Source: Bifidobacterium tibiigranuli (lineage in GTDB: Bacteria > Actinomycetota > Actinomycetes > Actinomycetales > Bifidobacteriaceae). From it: a stretch of 61,678 nt of DNA. The notes beneath the pieces were generated by a model that was given only the letters and a program-made list of their open reading frames with translations, searched no databases and had not been told where the DNA came from. Numbering within the stretch: the stretch's first letter is position 1; every line of letters begins with the position of its first letter. This document shows, piece after piece, positions 25,754 through 34,195 of the stretch. The position numbers were made by a program, and so were the translations under genes. The stretch covers positions 1 to 61,678 of the forward strand of contig NZ_QLZA01000014.1 in NCBI RefSeq assembly GCF_009371885.1. The letters are read 5' to 3'.

Positions 25754-26763
25754 CTCTCCTCCTTCATCCAGGCTTCGATCTGGTCAGCCACTTGGCGCAC
25801 GCATGACGCACTGCCTGCGCCGATTCTGCGGATGCCAAGGCCTTCCAGCAGATCGCGCTGCAGTTTGCGGTCGAAGCGAAGCGGACCGACGACCTCGTAT
25901 GAGAGATAATCCGACGCCTCCTGCACGCTCAGGCACCCAGCATTGCCTCGCACGCCGCGCGGCCGAATCCCGACTACGGCAAGCGCGCTGCCCGACTCGC
26001 TCGTTCCGCCTGATTTGCCTGCGCTGACGCCATCGCCCGCTGCAACGCCATCACGTGCTGCAAACCGAGCCATATGGGCCTTGGCTCGGGCCACGCCCAG
26101 CACGGAAAGCTCTATCGCGACGATTTGCCTCGAATCAGACAGCCCAGGAACCGTATCGAGTGCACCGCCATCGGCAGCGTCCACCACGACCACGTCATTC
26201 GCCTCGGCGAGCGCACGAATGGCCGCCTGAATCTCCCACCAATTGGGAGCATCGCCGTCCCACGGGTCGAAGGCAAGCACGCCTATGCCCTCCCATTGCG
26301 GCAGCCGACGGCTCAAAGCCTCGCCTTCGATGCGACCAAGCGGGGCATCAAGACCGCCGAACCGCAGACCTTCCTCACTTTCGAGACCCAGCAAAACGTC
26401 AAGCCCGCCAGCACGGAAATCCGCATCAACCAACGCCCCGCTCAGTTCGCGCGAATGCAGCTCCCATGCCAGCATCGCCGCCAGTACGCTCAGCCCGATG
26501 CCGCCACTGGGCGAAGTCAGCACAATGACGTTGCCGCCGAAATCTGCTGCGTCAGCGCCCGTATCAGTGCCCGTGCTAGCGCTGCCATGTGAGCCGTGTG
26601 AGTCAGACGCACTGGGGAAGCCCTGCGGCGCAGCGCGCGCATTCGGCGGCGCGCTGCCGTGTCGCGGACGCGAGTCCCGTCCGTGCCCAGCAATTGCGTG
26701 ACGCTCCGCTGCGGGAGCGTAAAAACGTTGTGGCGGCGATGCCGCGCTGCGAGTCCTATCCAT
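25750..26763 (-). CDS. tadZ: TadZ/CpaE-like ParA-family protein (septum-site-determining-like)
   Basis: About 337 aa. A Pro/Ser/Gly-rich N-terminus of about 60 residues leads to a ParA/MinD-type fold: VIVLTSPSGGIGLSVLAAMLAWE, then ALVDADFRAGGLDVLLGLE and NDVVVVDAADGG. The deviant Walker A has lost both signature lysines (SPSGGIGLS for KGGxGKT), so ATP hydrolysis is doubtful. TadZ proteins localise the Tad machine. Start uncertain: ATG 26763 (MDRTRSAA) chosen; TTG 26799 is possible. First gene of the tadZABC operon. Confidence 0.82.
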   Translation of the reverse strand: MDRTRSAASPPQRFYAPAAERHAIAGHGRDSRPRHGSAPPNARAAPQGFPSASDSHGSHGSASTGTDTGADAADFGGNVIVLTSPSGGIGLSVLAAMLAWELHSRELSGALVDADFRAGGLDVLLGLESEEGLRFGGLDAPLGRIEGEALSRRLPQWEGIGVLAFDPWDGDAPNWWEIQAAIRALAEANDVVVVDAADGGALDTVPGLSDSRQIVAIELSVLGVARAKAHMARFAARDGVAAGDGVSAGKSGGTSESGSALAVVGIRPRGVRGNAGCLSVQEASDYLSYEVVGPLRFDRKLQRDLLEGLGIRRIGAGSASCVRQVADQIEAWMKEER

Positions 26764-26813
26764 ACCTCGATTGAAATACTCCGACGCATGCAATCGCAAC
26801 CCAAACAGACCAC

Positions 26814-26857
26814 TGTGGTCGAACGCTTCGAGTTATCCACATTCCGGGCGTTTCGCG
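26814..26857 (-). promoter_or_regulatory. Tad shared upstream motif, copy 2 (tadZ operon)
   Basis: 28-bp core at 26814-26841, 25 of 28 identical to the flp copy, starting 51 bp upstream of the tadZ ATG. The left end is part of a palindrome GACCACTGTGGTC (26809-26821). On the minus strand GGAAT, a 16-bp spacer and GTT resemble an ECF-sigma promoter, though copy 1 keeps only the GTT half well. Confidence 0.55.
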
Positions 26858-26931
26858 AGTATCCGCAAGGACCCCGAACACGGGCTACTGGCAAACATCC
26901 CCACCGCCGCGCATGAAAGCCCTGAAACATG

Positions 26932-27097
26932 AAAAGAGGAGACCCACCGAAGTGGGTCTCCTCCCCAAGTCAAACCTTAAGCAGAATCGCAACACAACAT
27001 CATCGTTGTAACGGTAAGTCTTTCCATTGCCCGTCCAACGTAACAGCCATCGTGGCCATACACTTTTTGTGGGCTTCTGCTCTTAAGTTTTCCTTGT
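26932..27097 (-). ncRNA. candidate small RNA, about 166 nt, function unknown
   Basis: On the minus strand a promoter (TTGCGT at 27127-27132, 16-bp spacer, CATAAT at 27105-27110) predicts a start near 27097, and a strong terminator ends it near 26932. The 5' and 3' parts of the body pair: 27075-27089 with 26973-26986, a helix with a 2-nt bulge that closes the molecule. An inner hairpin GCCA-CGA-TGGC is visible. Size, closing stem and long internal arms recall 6S RNA, but the identity is not established. It does not resemble tmRNA, RNase P or SRP RNA. It could also be a leader with attenuator ahead of tadZ. Confidence 0.55.
26936..26963 (-). terminator. strong rho-independent terminator
   Basis: Arms GAGGAGACCCAC (26936-26947) and GTGGGTCTCCTC (26952-26963), 12 bp perfect with loop CGAA. 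On the minus strand it is followed by TTTTC. No minus-strand protein gene precedes it, which is why an RNA gene is proposed. Confidence 0.8.
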
Positions 27098-27104
27098 GGT
27101 TATT

Positions 27105-27132
27105 ATTATGCCCTATTCACCTTCGAACGCAA
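27105..27132 (-). promoter_or_regulatory. promoter of the candidate small RNA
   Basis: TTGCGT and CATAAT separated by 16 bp on the minus strand; overlapping ATAATA gives 17 bp. Among the best sigma-70-like promoters seen by eye in the window. Confidence 0.5.
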
Positions 27133-27466
27133 GCCAGCACATGACTTTGTGCGCTTATTTTCCAAAGTGTTCATTCTCGCCGGAGAACGCACTTTACATG
27201 CGCTGAACTGTGCCGAAAAATCCTTGTGATGTTTGCTTTTGTGCGCTTGCGTCATGCTGCGGCGTGTCGACGTGCAGCCTCACCGTGCCGCCCCACCATA
27301 TCGCCCCATCAGGGCCACATCGGCTACCACTCCGCGCTCAAAAATCCAACACGTTCGCACCCTCTGAACACCCTCCCAGACACCAAGTCCGACACGCGAA
27401 GTTCAATTTTTTGTAAACACCCCACGAATTCTGCCGCATCCGCCTTCCAAAATTCGTGCCGCCGCC

Positions 27467-27472
27467 TACAGT
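27467..27472 (+). promoter_or_regulatory. -10 element for leaderless ppk mRNA
   Basis: TACAGT ends seven bases before the ppk ATG (27479), so transcription should begin at the A of the start codon. The nearby AGGAG is only one base from the ATG and cannot act as a normal ribosome site. Confidence 0.4.
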
Positions 27473-27478
27473 AGGAGC

Positions 27479-29716
27479 ATGGCACAGATTTTTGACGCAC
27501 CTTCCAAGGCGATACTGCGCAGCCAGATCGCTGAGCACATCGCTGAAACGGACAAAACCGACAAGCGCGAACAACAGACCGGCGAGGCACCGTTGCCTAC
27601 GGACCGGTTCTTCGACAGAGAGCTGAGCTGGCTCAAATTCAACCAGCGCGTGCTCGAACTGGCACAGGACGAGGACCAGCCGGCGCTTGAGCGGGCTAAT
27701 TTCGCCGCTATATTCGCTTCGAATCTCGACGAGTTCTTCATGGTCCGCGTCGCAGGCCTCAAGCGCCGCATCGATTCGGGCATTGCAGTCACAGCAGCCT
27801 CAGGCCTGAGCCCACGCCAGCAGCTGCGTGCCATCAACGAAGAGGCACATCGGCTCCAAAACGAGCATGCGCGCACCGTGCTCGACAGCATCGTGCCGGC
27901 GCTGGAGCGCGAGCACATCGTGCTGCTGAGCTGGGACCGGCTCAAGACCTCGGAGCAGGAGCGGCTTTCGCACTACTACCGTCAGCAGGTCTTCCCCGTG
28001 CTCACGCCGCTGGCGGTCGACCCCGCCCACCCCTTCCCCTATATTTCCGGCGGCTCGCTCAACCTTGCGGTCCTCGTCGAGAACCCTTCCTCGGGCAAAT
28101 CGCATTTCGCCCGCGTCAAGATCCCCGACAATCTCAGCCGCCTCGTGCAGGTCGACGACCTGACCGACGAGGAGAGCCGCGAGGAGCGCTTCGGCTTCAT
28201 CACGATGGAGAATCTCATCATCGCGCACCTCGAATCGCTTTTCCCCGGCATGATCATCAAGGAGGCACGCTCCTTCCGCGTCACGCGCAATGAGGACATC
28301 GACGTCGAAGAGGATGACGCCGAGAACCTGCTCAACGCGATGGAGAAGGAACTGCTGCGCCGTCGCTTCGGGCCGCCTATCAGACTCGAGATCTCGGATG
28401 TGACCAGTCCCTTCCTCTCCCAGTTGCTGGCCAGTCAGCTCGGCGTGGGCGATGATGAGGTCTATCGCCTGCCTTCGCCGCTCGATATGACCGTGCTCTT
28501 CGAGCTGCAACGCCTGGACCGGCCAGATCTCAAATACCGCACTTTCATACCGATTACCAACCGGCAGATCGCCGAAGTCGAGTCAAGCCGGGCGCAGGAT
28601 ATCTTCGCGGCCATCCGCAGCCACGACATCCTGCTGCACCACCCCTACGACTCCTTCTCGACCTCGGTGCAGGCCTTCCTCGCCCAGGCGGCCGCCGACC
28701 CCAAGGTGCTGGCCATCAAGCAGACGCTGTACCGCACGTCAAGCAACTCGCCGATCATCGACGCGCTGGTCGACGCCGCCCACGCCGGCAAGCAGGTGCT
28801 GGCCCTAGTGGAGATCAAGGCGCGCTTCGACGAGGACGCCAACATCGCGTGGGCGCGCAAACTCGAACGCGCCGGCGTGCACGTGGTCTACGGCATCGTT
28901 GGCCTCAAGACCCACTGCAAACTCTCACTCGTGGTGCGCCAGGAAAACGATGGCCTCAAGCGTTACTGCCATGTGGGAACCGGCAACTACAACCCCAAGA
29001 CCGCCAGAATCTACACGGATCTGGGCCTGCTGACCTGCGATCCGGTGGTGGGGCAGGATCTCACGCGCCTGTTCAACCAGCTTTCGGGCTACGCGCCGAA
29101 GTCGAGCTTCCACCGGCTGCTCGTCGCGCCGCGCACCGTGCGCACTGGGCTGATTCAGCGCATCCGCCGCGAGGAAGACGCCGCACGCGCCGGTAAGGAA
29201 GCATGGATCAGGATCAAAGTCAACTCGGTGGTGGATGAGAAGACCATCGACGCGCTATACCGCGCGAGCCAGGCAGGCGTGAAAATCGACATCGTCGAAC
29301 GCGGCATGTGCGCGCTTAAGCCCGGCGTGCCAGGCCTGAGCGAAAATATCCGTGTCCGCTCGATTCTCGGGCGCTTCCTCGAACACAGCCGCATCTACGC
29401 CTTTGCGAACGCCGAAGGTCCGCAGATCGGCGAAGGCCCGGTCGCCGGCCCCGAAGTGTGGATAGGCTCCGCCGACCTGATGCACCGCAATCTCGACCGC
29501 CGCGTCGAGGCGCTGATTCGCATCAGCGAGCCCGATCAGGTGGAGGAACTGATTCATTATGTCGACCTGCAGATGGCCGATTCCACCGTTTCGTGGCATA
29601 TGCAGCCGGACGGTGCCTATATCAGGCATTCGCGCGACGAGGAGAACAGGCCCTTGGTCGATTGCCAGGAATACCTGATTCGCACGCACCAGCATCATCA
29701 CCACAGGGCGAACTGA
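27479..29716 (+). CDS. ppk: polyphosphate kinase 1
   Basis: Makes polyphosphate from ATP; 745 aa, normal PPK1 length. N-terminal domain [23 protein letters not shown] and [18 protein letters not shown]; middle [33 protein letters not shown]; first catalytic domain [27 protein letters not shown], where His is the phosphorylated residue; second [38 protein letters not shown]; and [20 protein letters not shown]. Followed by mutT1, the same order as in mycobacteria. Apparently leaderless. Confidence 0.97.
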   Translation: MAQIFDAPSKAILRSQIAEHIAETDKTDKREQQTGEAPLPTDRFFDRELSWLKFNQRVLELAQDEDQPALERANFAAIFASNLDEFFMVRVAGLKRRIDSGIAVTAASGLSPRQQLRAINEEAHRLQNEHARTVLDSIVPALEREHIVLLSWDRLKTSEQERLSHYYRQQVFPVLTPLAVDPAHPFPYISGGSLNLAVLVENPSSGKSHFARVKIPDNLSRLVQVDDLTDEESREERFGFITMENLIIAHLESLFPGMIIKEARSFRVTRNEDIDVEEDDAENLLNAMEKELLRRRFGPPIRLEISDVTSPFLSQLLASQLGVGDDEVYRLPSPLDMTVLFELQRLDRPDLKYRTFIPITNRQIAEVESSRAQDIFAAIRSHDILLHHPYDSFSTSVQAFLAQAAADPKVLAIKQTLYRTSSNSPIIDALVDAAHAGKQVLALVEIKARFDEDANIAWARKLERAGVHVVYGIVGLKTHCKLSLVVRQENDGLKRYCHVGTGNYNPKTARIYTDLGLLTCDPVVGQDLTRLFNQLSGYAPKSSFHRLLVAPRTVRTGLIQRIRREEDAARAGKEAWIRIKVNSVVDEKTIDALYRASQAGVKIDIVERGMCALKPGVPGLSENIRVRSILGRFLEHSRIYAFANAEGPQIGEGPVAGPEVWIGSADLMHRNLDRRVEALIRISEPDQVEELIHYVDLQMADSTVSWHMQPDGAYIRHSRDEENRPLVDCQEYLIRTHQHHHHRAN

Positions 29717-29780
29717 GCCGGTCAGTTCGCTAGGCGCTATGAGCCACACTGGTACTGGTCTGCATAGCTGACACAGCTTG

Positions 29781-29833
29781 AGCGCCGGTACGGGGTGCAG
29801 CGATGTGATATCGCTGCACCCCGTACCGGCGCT
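29781..29833 (+). terminator. terminator after ppk
   Basis: Perfect 23-bp arms (29781-29803 and 29811-29833, core GCCGGTACGGGGTGCAGCGA) with a 7-nt loop, followed by CTTGCGTCG. Only a short T run, so efficiency is uncertain, but the arm length and place 65 bp after the stop support it. Confidence 0.65.
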
Positions 29834-29860
29834 CTTGCGTCGTATTATGGCATGAATATG

Positions 29861-29924
29861 GCATGAAGACGTTGTGCCATGAAAACACTGTGCCATGAAA
29901 ACACTGTGTCGTGGAAATACTGTG
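29861..29924. repeat. four 16-bp tandem repeats upstream of mutT1
   Basis: Units at 29861-29876, 29877-29892, 29893-29908 and 29909-29924. The middle two are identical (CCATGAAAACACTGTG); the outer two differ at a few bases. They lie 67 bp before the mutT1 ATG, so copy-number change would move or alter the promoter. Confidence 0.8.
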
Positions 29925-29990
29925 TCACAGGAATATACCTTGGCACTACACTGGGTGCGAATGCGAACACAGCTACGGAAGGGGCAGATA

Positions 29991-31079
29991 ATGAGCAGCA
30001 TGATGGTCGAGGCGGCAGGCGGCATCGTGTATCGGCGGCGGTCCGATGACGATATCGCGCAGGATGCGGACGACGAGGGCCCTGCCCCCGATCCGGCGCA
30101 TCCTTCAGCGGTTGACGGCCTTGAACTGTGCGTGGTGCACCGCCCCAAATACGACGATTGGAGCTGGCCCAAGGGCAAGCTGGAACTCAACGAATCGCAT
30201 CGTCACGCGGCAGTGCGCGAAATCGGCGAGGAAACAGGGGTGCATGTGGCACTCGGTCCTCGGCTGGGCGAAATCGAGTATCCGCTGGGTTCGGAAGGCA
30301 AGAAGGGCAAACGACCGAAAGCCAAGGGCGGCGTCACCAAGCATGTCGTGTTCTGGATGGCGCGGCCCATCGATGAGCATGAGGCCGCAATGCGCGCGCC
30401 GGCACTCGGACCGGTGACCCCGGCAGACGTCGATGAGATCGACAACGTCGTCTGGGTGAGCGTGCGCCGCGCCCGCCGGCTGCTGTCGCATGCCCAGGAC
30501 CGCGACATCCTCGATCTGTTCGTTGACTACGTGGAAGAGGGCGCCGAGCACAGCCAGACCCTGCTTATCGTGCGCCACGGCAAGGCGGAGGCACGCAAGC
30601 AGTGGAAGGGCAGCGACGCCAACCGACCAATCACCCCGAAAGGGGCGGCCGCTGCGTATGCGCTCAACCGCGAACTCGCCTGCTATGCCCCCTCCCGGCT
30701 CGTCACCTCGCCGTGGGTGCGCTGTCTGGAGACCATCGAAGTGTTCTCATGGCAGACCGGCCTGTCGATGGTGCCGGCTGACGAGCTGACGGAGGATGCA
30801 TTCGCCGAGAATCCGGAAGGTTCATGGGAACGCTTCGAAGAGGAGATCACGCACTCCATGAATGCCCATACCACAACCGCCGTGTGCATGCATCGTCCCG
30901 TTATCGGCGGAATCTTCGAGCATCTACGTAGCATATGCGTATCAAAATCATTGTCCAAGCAGCTGATCGCCTCGTCGCCGTACATGCCGACCGGCAACGC
31001 TGTAGCGCTGTTCATCGTGCAGAGCGATGAAGGGCCGCGCATCATCGACATCCAAAGGCTGGCACCACTTGTCTACTAG
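29991..31079 (+). CDS. mutT1: Nudix hydrolase fused to histidine phosphatase (MutT1-like)
   Basis: About 362 aa. Nudix half: [24 protein letters not shown] is a full GX5EX7REVXEEXG box with all metal ligands. Phosphatase half from about residue 190: [17 protein letters not shown], with the RHG catalytic motif, and CMHRPVIGG near the C-terminus. Mycobacterial MutT1 has the same fusion and cleans 8-oxo-guanine nucleotides or diadenosine polyphosphates. Start set at ATG 29991 ([11 protein letters not shown]) with GGAAGGGG upstream; the frame is open back to 29895. Confidence 0.92.
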   Translation: MSSMMVEAAGGIVYRRRSDDDIAQDADDEGPAPDPAHPSAVDGLELCVVHRPKYDDWSWPKGKLELNESHRHAAVREIGEETGVHVALGPRLGEIEYPLGSEGKKGKRPKAKGGVTKHVVFWMARPIDEHEAAMRAPALGPVTPADVDEIDNVVWVSVRRARRLLSHAQDRDILDLFVDYVEEGAEHSQTLLIVRHGKAEARKQWKGSDANRPITPKGAAAAYALNRELACYAPSRLVTSPWVRCLETIEVFSWQTGLSMVPADELTEDAFAENPEGSWERFEEEITHSMNAHTTTAVCMHRPVIGGIFEHLRSICVSKSLSKQLIASSPYMPTGNAVALFIVQSDEGPRIIDIQRLAPLVY

Positions 31080-31881
31080 CGCTTCACGGTACGGCTCCGG
31101 CTCGGTTCGCTCGAGCCGCGAGGGATTCATCGCATCGGGCACCGGGTCGTCTCGCCCCGCACGACCTGCGCAGGTCGACCCGGCCATTGTCGAAGGCCTT
31201 TCCGGAGGCGCGGACCCGCAGGAGATCGACGAGATGAGTCATGTCTCGGCGGCCGCGCTGCTCGATCGCGTGCACCACAGCGAAGACCCTGAAATCGTGC
31301 GGCGCGTGCTCACCATAGTCGACACCGAGGGCGTGGATATCATCGCCGAGCTGTGGAGCCGTTCGCAGCCTGACTCTCTGCCGGGCATGCTCTGGCGGCT
31401 CTACATGCTGCGCACCTGGATGAATCGCAATCAGGAGTCGGTTTCGCAGCTATGGCGCATGGGCGAGCCCGTGGCCACGTCGGCCTCAGCCGTGGCCGGC
31501 ATCGATCAGGCACCCAGCGCCGAGGACATCGCCCGCACAGCCGACTCGATTCTTTCGGGCGCGTTCACCGGCGACTTCGCCGTGGCGCTCGAACGCGCGG
31601 CCGCCTTCACCGACATGACCGCAGCGGGCTTGCGCGTTGAGGCGAAGCGTGTGGCGCACCACGGTGCTGCAACGTCCAGCTCGGCCACAGCCGAATCAGG
31701 CCCGGACGCGGGTTCCATCTCGCACTCGGGCGACGCTCGGTCCAACGCCGCAAGCCGCAAGGCCGCTCGCGATCCGCAGACAGCCGCTGCGCGCCTCATG
31801 CATATGGCGGGCAATCTCACGGCCACATCGAGCGACTTCCTTCATGGAGCCAGGCTGTGGCGACAGGGCAAACTGGAGTAG
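31027..31881 (+). CDS. conserved hypothetical protein downstream of mutT1
   Basis: Up to 284 aa, not recognised. It is soluble and mainly helical: a variable, Ser/Arg-rich N-terminus, then [64 protein letters not shown], and a Ser/Ala-rich stretch before a final conserved-looking [26 protein letters not shown]. The frame overlaps the mutT1 end by 53 bp; TTG 31069, with AAAGG ten bases upstream, is a better start and would leave an 11-bp overlap. Coupling to ppk-mutT1 suggests nucleotide or polyphosphate housekeeping, but this is only context. Confidence 0.75.
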   Translation: MKGRASSTSKGWHHLSTSASRYGSGSVRSSREGFIASGTGSSRPARPAQVDPAIVEGLSGGADPQEIDEMSHVSAAALLDRVHHSEDPEIVRRVLTIVDTEGVDIIAELWSRSQPDSLPGMLWRLYMLRTWMNRNQESVSQLWRMGEPVATSASAVAGIDQAPSAEDIARTADSILSGAFTGDFAVALERAAAFTDMTAAGLRVEAKRVAHHGAATSSSATAESGPDAGSISHSGDARSNAASRKAARDPQTAAARLMHMAGNLTATSSDFLHGARLWRQGKLE

Positions 31882-32024
31882 GCACAAGACAATCGATCAC
31901 GTATTTCGTGTGCAACACGCCCGGAATGCCATACACAAGTCGGTCGATAGCAAATCAGAAGCTTGAAATTCCGCCACTCGACTTTGCTATTCCCCAACTT
32001 GTGTATATCGATTCCTTTACAGCA

Positions 32025-32111
32025 ACGGTGCCATGTAGGGCACCGTTCTTCGGCCCCTTCGTGGGGCCTCACCTCGCCTACAGACAGCGCACTGCGCTGT
32101 CTGCTTAACGG
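32025..32111 (+). repeat. three-stem-loop repeat, copy A
   Basis: Stem 1 ACGGTGCC/GGCACCGT (32025-32032, 32039-32046); stem 2 GGCCCC/GGGGCC (32052-32057, 32063-32068); linker TCACCTCGCCTAC; stem 3 AGACAGCGC/GCGCTGTCT (32082-32090, 32094-32102); tail GCTTAACGG. Directly followed by copy B with an 89-bp period. Confidence 0.85.
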
Positions 32112-32113
32112 TA

Positions 32114-32206
32114 ACGGTGCCGTACAGGGCACCGTTCTTCGGCCCCTCGGCGGGGCCTCACCTCGCCTACAGACAGCGCACTGCGCTGTCTGCTTAACGG
32201 CTCAGC
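32114..32206 (+). repeat. three-stem-loop repeat, copy B
   Basis: Same architecture as copy A with changes in the loops: stem 1 32114-32121/32128-32135, stem 2 32141-32146/32152-32157, stem 3 32071 offset to 32171-32179/32183-32191, and the full tail GCTTAACGGCTCAGC (32192-32206). The tail is the same as in copies C and D elsewhere in the window. Confidence 0.85.
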
Positions 32207-32238
32207 ATGTCGGATACGGCGAGCGGTTATACTGGGAA

Positions 32239-32339
32239 TTCGCGCTGAACCGTGCTTAAGCCCCGGGCTCCATTTGTTGCCGCCGAGAGCGGCGTTTGCG
32301 CCGACAGGCGCTTTCGCGGTTCAGCGTTCTACCCTTTTT
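32239..32339 (+). ncRNA. candidate small structured RNA upstream of upp
   Basis: A TATACT box at 32228-32233 predicts a start near 32239. A closing stem CGCTGAACCG/CGGTTCAGCG (32243-32252 with 32317-32326) encloses two further hairpins, GCCGC/GCGGC near 32283 and GCGCC-GACA-GGCGC near 32299-32312, and the run ends in TTTTT at 32335-32339. This looks like a compact multi-hairpin RNA of about 100 nt. No Rfam family was recognised by eye. It could be an independent sRNA or a structured leader for upp, 165 bp downstream. Confidence 0.5.
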
Positions 32340-32493
32340 CCGACACCGAGCACGCGCCCCATGCCCGGCCTCTTATGGTCAGCGACCACGCTGCATAGCC
32401 TATAGCCAGCCTGCACAGTTCCGACAACGACCGCCGAAATCGCCTGCGACACGACCCTGAAATCTTTGACGCTGCCGCATAGCGCAAAGGGCT

Positions 32494-32499
32494 ACTCTA
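32494..32499 (+). promoter_or_regulatory. -10 element for leaderless upp mRNA
   Basis: TACTCT ends five bases before the upp ATG, so the predicted start point coincides with the start codon. GAGG lies only one base from the ATG, too close for a ribosome site. A TTGACG upstream (32467) is 21 bp away, longer than ideal. Confidence 0.35.
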
Positions 32500-32504
32500 G
32501 AGGT

Positions 32505-33143
32505 ATGCAACTTCACGTTTTAAATCATCCCCTCGTCGATCACAAGATGACCGTGCTGCGGGACAAGAACACCCCCTCCAACATCTTCCGCGAGCTCGTC
32601 TCCGAACTCGTCACCCTCGAAGCCTACGAGGCCACGCGCAACCTTGATGTCGTCGACCGCGAAATCGAGACGCCAATCGCGTCGATGGTCGGCAAGCATC
32701 TCGCCTCCCCGCGCCCGATGGTGGTGCCGGTGCTGCGCGCCGGGCTGGGCATGCTCGACGGCATGACCAGGCTCCTGCCGACCGCCGAAGTGGGCTTCCT
32801 CGGCATGAAGCGCGACGAGAGCACGCTTGATATCATCACCTATGCGAACCGGCTGCCTGAAGACCTCACCGGCCGCCAGTGCTTCCTGCTCGACCCGATG
32901 CTCGCCACCGGCGGCACGCTCGTCGCCGCCACGCATTATCTGGCCGAACGCGGCGCGAAGGACATCACCGCCATCAACATCATCGCCGCGCCCGAAGGCC
33001 TCAAGAAGCTCAAAGAGGCCATCGACCCGAGCATTGACTTCAAAGTCGTCGTCTGCGCGGTCGACGAGAAGCTCAACGAGCAGGCCTACATCGTGCCCGG
33101 TCTGGGCGATGCCGGCGACCGGCTGTACGGGCTGATCGACTAG
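32505..33143 (+). CDS. upp: uracil phosphoribosyltransferase
   Basis: Salvages uracil with PRPP to UMP; 212 aa, normal length. [56 protein letters not shown] (the PRPP-binding loop) and the C-terminal [18 protein letters not shown] (uracil-binding) are all present. An in-frame start at 32466 lies inside the promoter and is rejected. Confidence 0.97.
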   Translation: MQLHVLNHPLVDHKMTVLRDKNTPSNIFRELVSELVTLEAYEATRNLDVVDREIETPIASMVGKHLASPRPMVVPVLRAGLGMLDGMTRLLPTAEVGFLGMKRDESTLDIITYANRLPEDLTGRQCFLLDPMLATGGTLVAATHYLAERGAKDITAINIIAAPEGLKKLKEAIDPSIDFKVVVCAVDEKLNEQAYIVPGLGDAGDRLYGLID

Positions 33144-33176
33144 CACGCTTTCGGTGTAAGAGCCAGAACGAATTAC

Positions 33177-33233
33177 AGCTCTGTCTTGTTTATGACAGTT
33201 ATCGGCGATAACTGTCATAAACAAGACAGAGCT
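33177..33233. terminator. 27-bp perfect inverted repeat, bidirectional terminator
   Basis: Arms at 33177-33203 and 33207-33233 pair perfectly with a 3-nt loop (GGC). It lies between the convergent upp and nitroreductase genes. The tails are TGCCTTTA on the plus side and GTAATTCG on the minus side, so release is likely by the long stem rather than by a strong T run. Confidence 0.7.
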
Positions 33234-33270
33234 GCCTTTAACGGCTGCTGATTCCAGCTAACAGCTCATA

Positions 33271-34068
33271 TCAGTCAATCCTGAATCCCTGATCCTCGAT
33301 CGACTGGAAGATATGGCCCTGCTCCACGAGTTTGGACTGCGCCAGCGCGGCGACATAGCTTGTGAAGCCCTGCAGAGGATTGTCGGGATTGCGGCGCTCG
33401 TAGTAGTCGTGCACGTCCTCGTCGTACTGCGAAAGCGCCTTGACCATACTCGGCGTCTGCGCGTCATCGGGGTACACGTCATCAAAGTACTGGTACTCCT
33501 TCGGCGGCCGAGGTTTGAGCTCGGGAACCTTCGCCGGGTAGCCGAGCCCCAAGCCCAGCACGGGGAACACGTTGCTCGGCAGGTGCAGCAGCTCGACAAT
33601 GCGCGGGACGTCGTTATGCACCGACCCGAGAATCACCGCTCCCAGACCGAACGCCTCCGCAGCCGTTTCGGTGGCATGCACCGCCAGCACGGCGTCGGCA
33701 TAGCCCTGAAGGAAAATGTTGGACGACCGCAGACTCGCGCCGTCAGGGTCCACGCCAAGCTCCTGCGCGATACGCAGATTGCGATGCTGATCGACAAGAA
33801 ACACGTACAGCAACGGGGCGCGGGCGATGCGCGCATGGCCGCAGATGCGTGCGATCTCCGCTCGTGTCTCCGGGTCTTTGATGCGCACAACCGACCATGC
33901 GCTTAACGATTCGCTGGTCGCTGTCTGCCTGGCCGCCTGCTCGATGGCATCGACGACATTAGGTTCGATCGGCTTGTCGGCGAACTTGCGAATGGTTCTG
34001 CGCTGCTGCAGAATCTCGACGGTTTCAGGCGTTGTACGCCCCTCGTTTGCTGAAGAACTTTCAGACAT
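33271..34068 (-). CDS. nitroreductase-family FMN oxidoreductase (NfsA-like)
   Basis: 265 aa. QQRRTIRKFADKPIEP is the FMN-phosphate-binding N-terminal motif. Then SLSAWSVVRIKDPETRAEIARICGH, APLLYVFLVDQHR, the dimer helix with AAEAFGLGAVILGSV, and VFPVLGLGLGYPAKVPELKPRPP, which is typical of NfsA/FRP-type reductases. Probably reduces flavin, quinone or nitro compounds with NADPH. Monocistronic. Confidence 0.88.
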   Translation of the reverse strand: MSESSSANEGRTTPETVEILQQRRTIRKFADKPIEPNVVDAIEQAARQTATSESLSAWSVVRIKDPETRAEIARICGHARIARAPLLYVFLVDQHRNLRIAQELGVDPDGASLRSSNIFLQGYADAVLAVHATETAAEAFGLGAVILGSVHNDVPRIVELLHLPSNVFPVLGLGLGYPAKVPELKPRPPKEYQYFDDVYPDDAQTPSMVKALSQYDEDVHDYYERRNPDNPLQGFTSYVAALAQSKLVEQGHIFQSIEDQGFRID

Positions 34069-34195
34069 GCTGTTCCCTACATATTTTCGTAATTGATATG
34101 GCCGTAACTGATATGGTCATATACTCCGTTCTTGCGGCCGCAACAGCAGGCTCGGCAGCGCCGAACCCAGCGATGCACGGACCCGCCGAATCGCC

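Larger units (their letters stand above)
26764..27478. other. 715-bp region with Tad promoter, candidate ncRNA and ppk promoter
   Basis: No protein gene is supported in this stretch. It holds the Tad upstream motif (left), a complete promoter-to-terminator unit on the minus strand (26932-27132), and the ppk promoter at the right end. Between 27140 and 27460 the sequence is AT-richer than its surroundings and shows no clear feature. Confidence 0.6.
31882..32504. other. 623-bp spacer with structured repeats and candidate ncRNA
   Basis: No protein gene is supported. The left 140 bp shows nothing; then two tandem structured repeats, a candidate small RNA unit (32228-32339), about 130 bp without features, and the upp promoter. 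Confidence 0.6.

Noticed and set aside
23161..26841. oriC suggested by TTATCCACA boxes near the Tad genes
   Set aside because: Only three scattered boxes, inside shared promoter-like motifs, with no dnaA/dnaN genes or AT-rich unwinding region.
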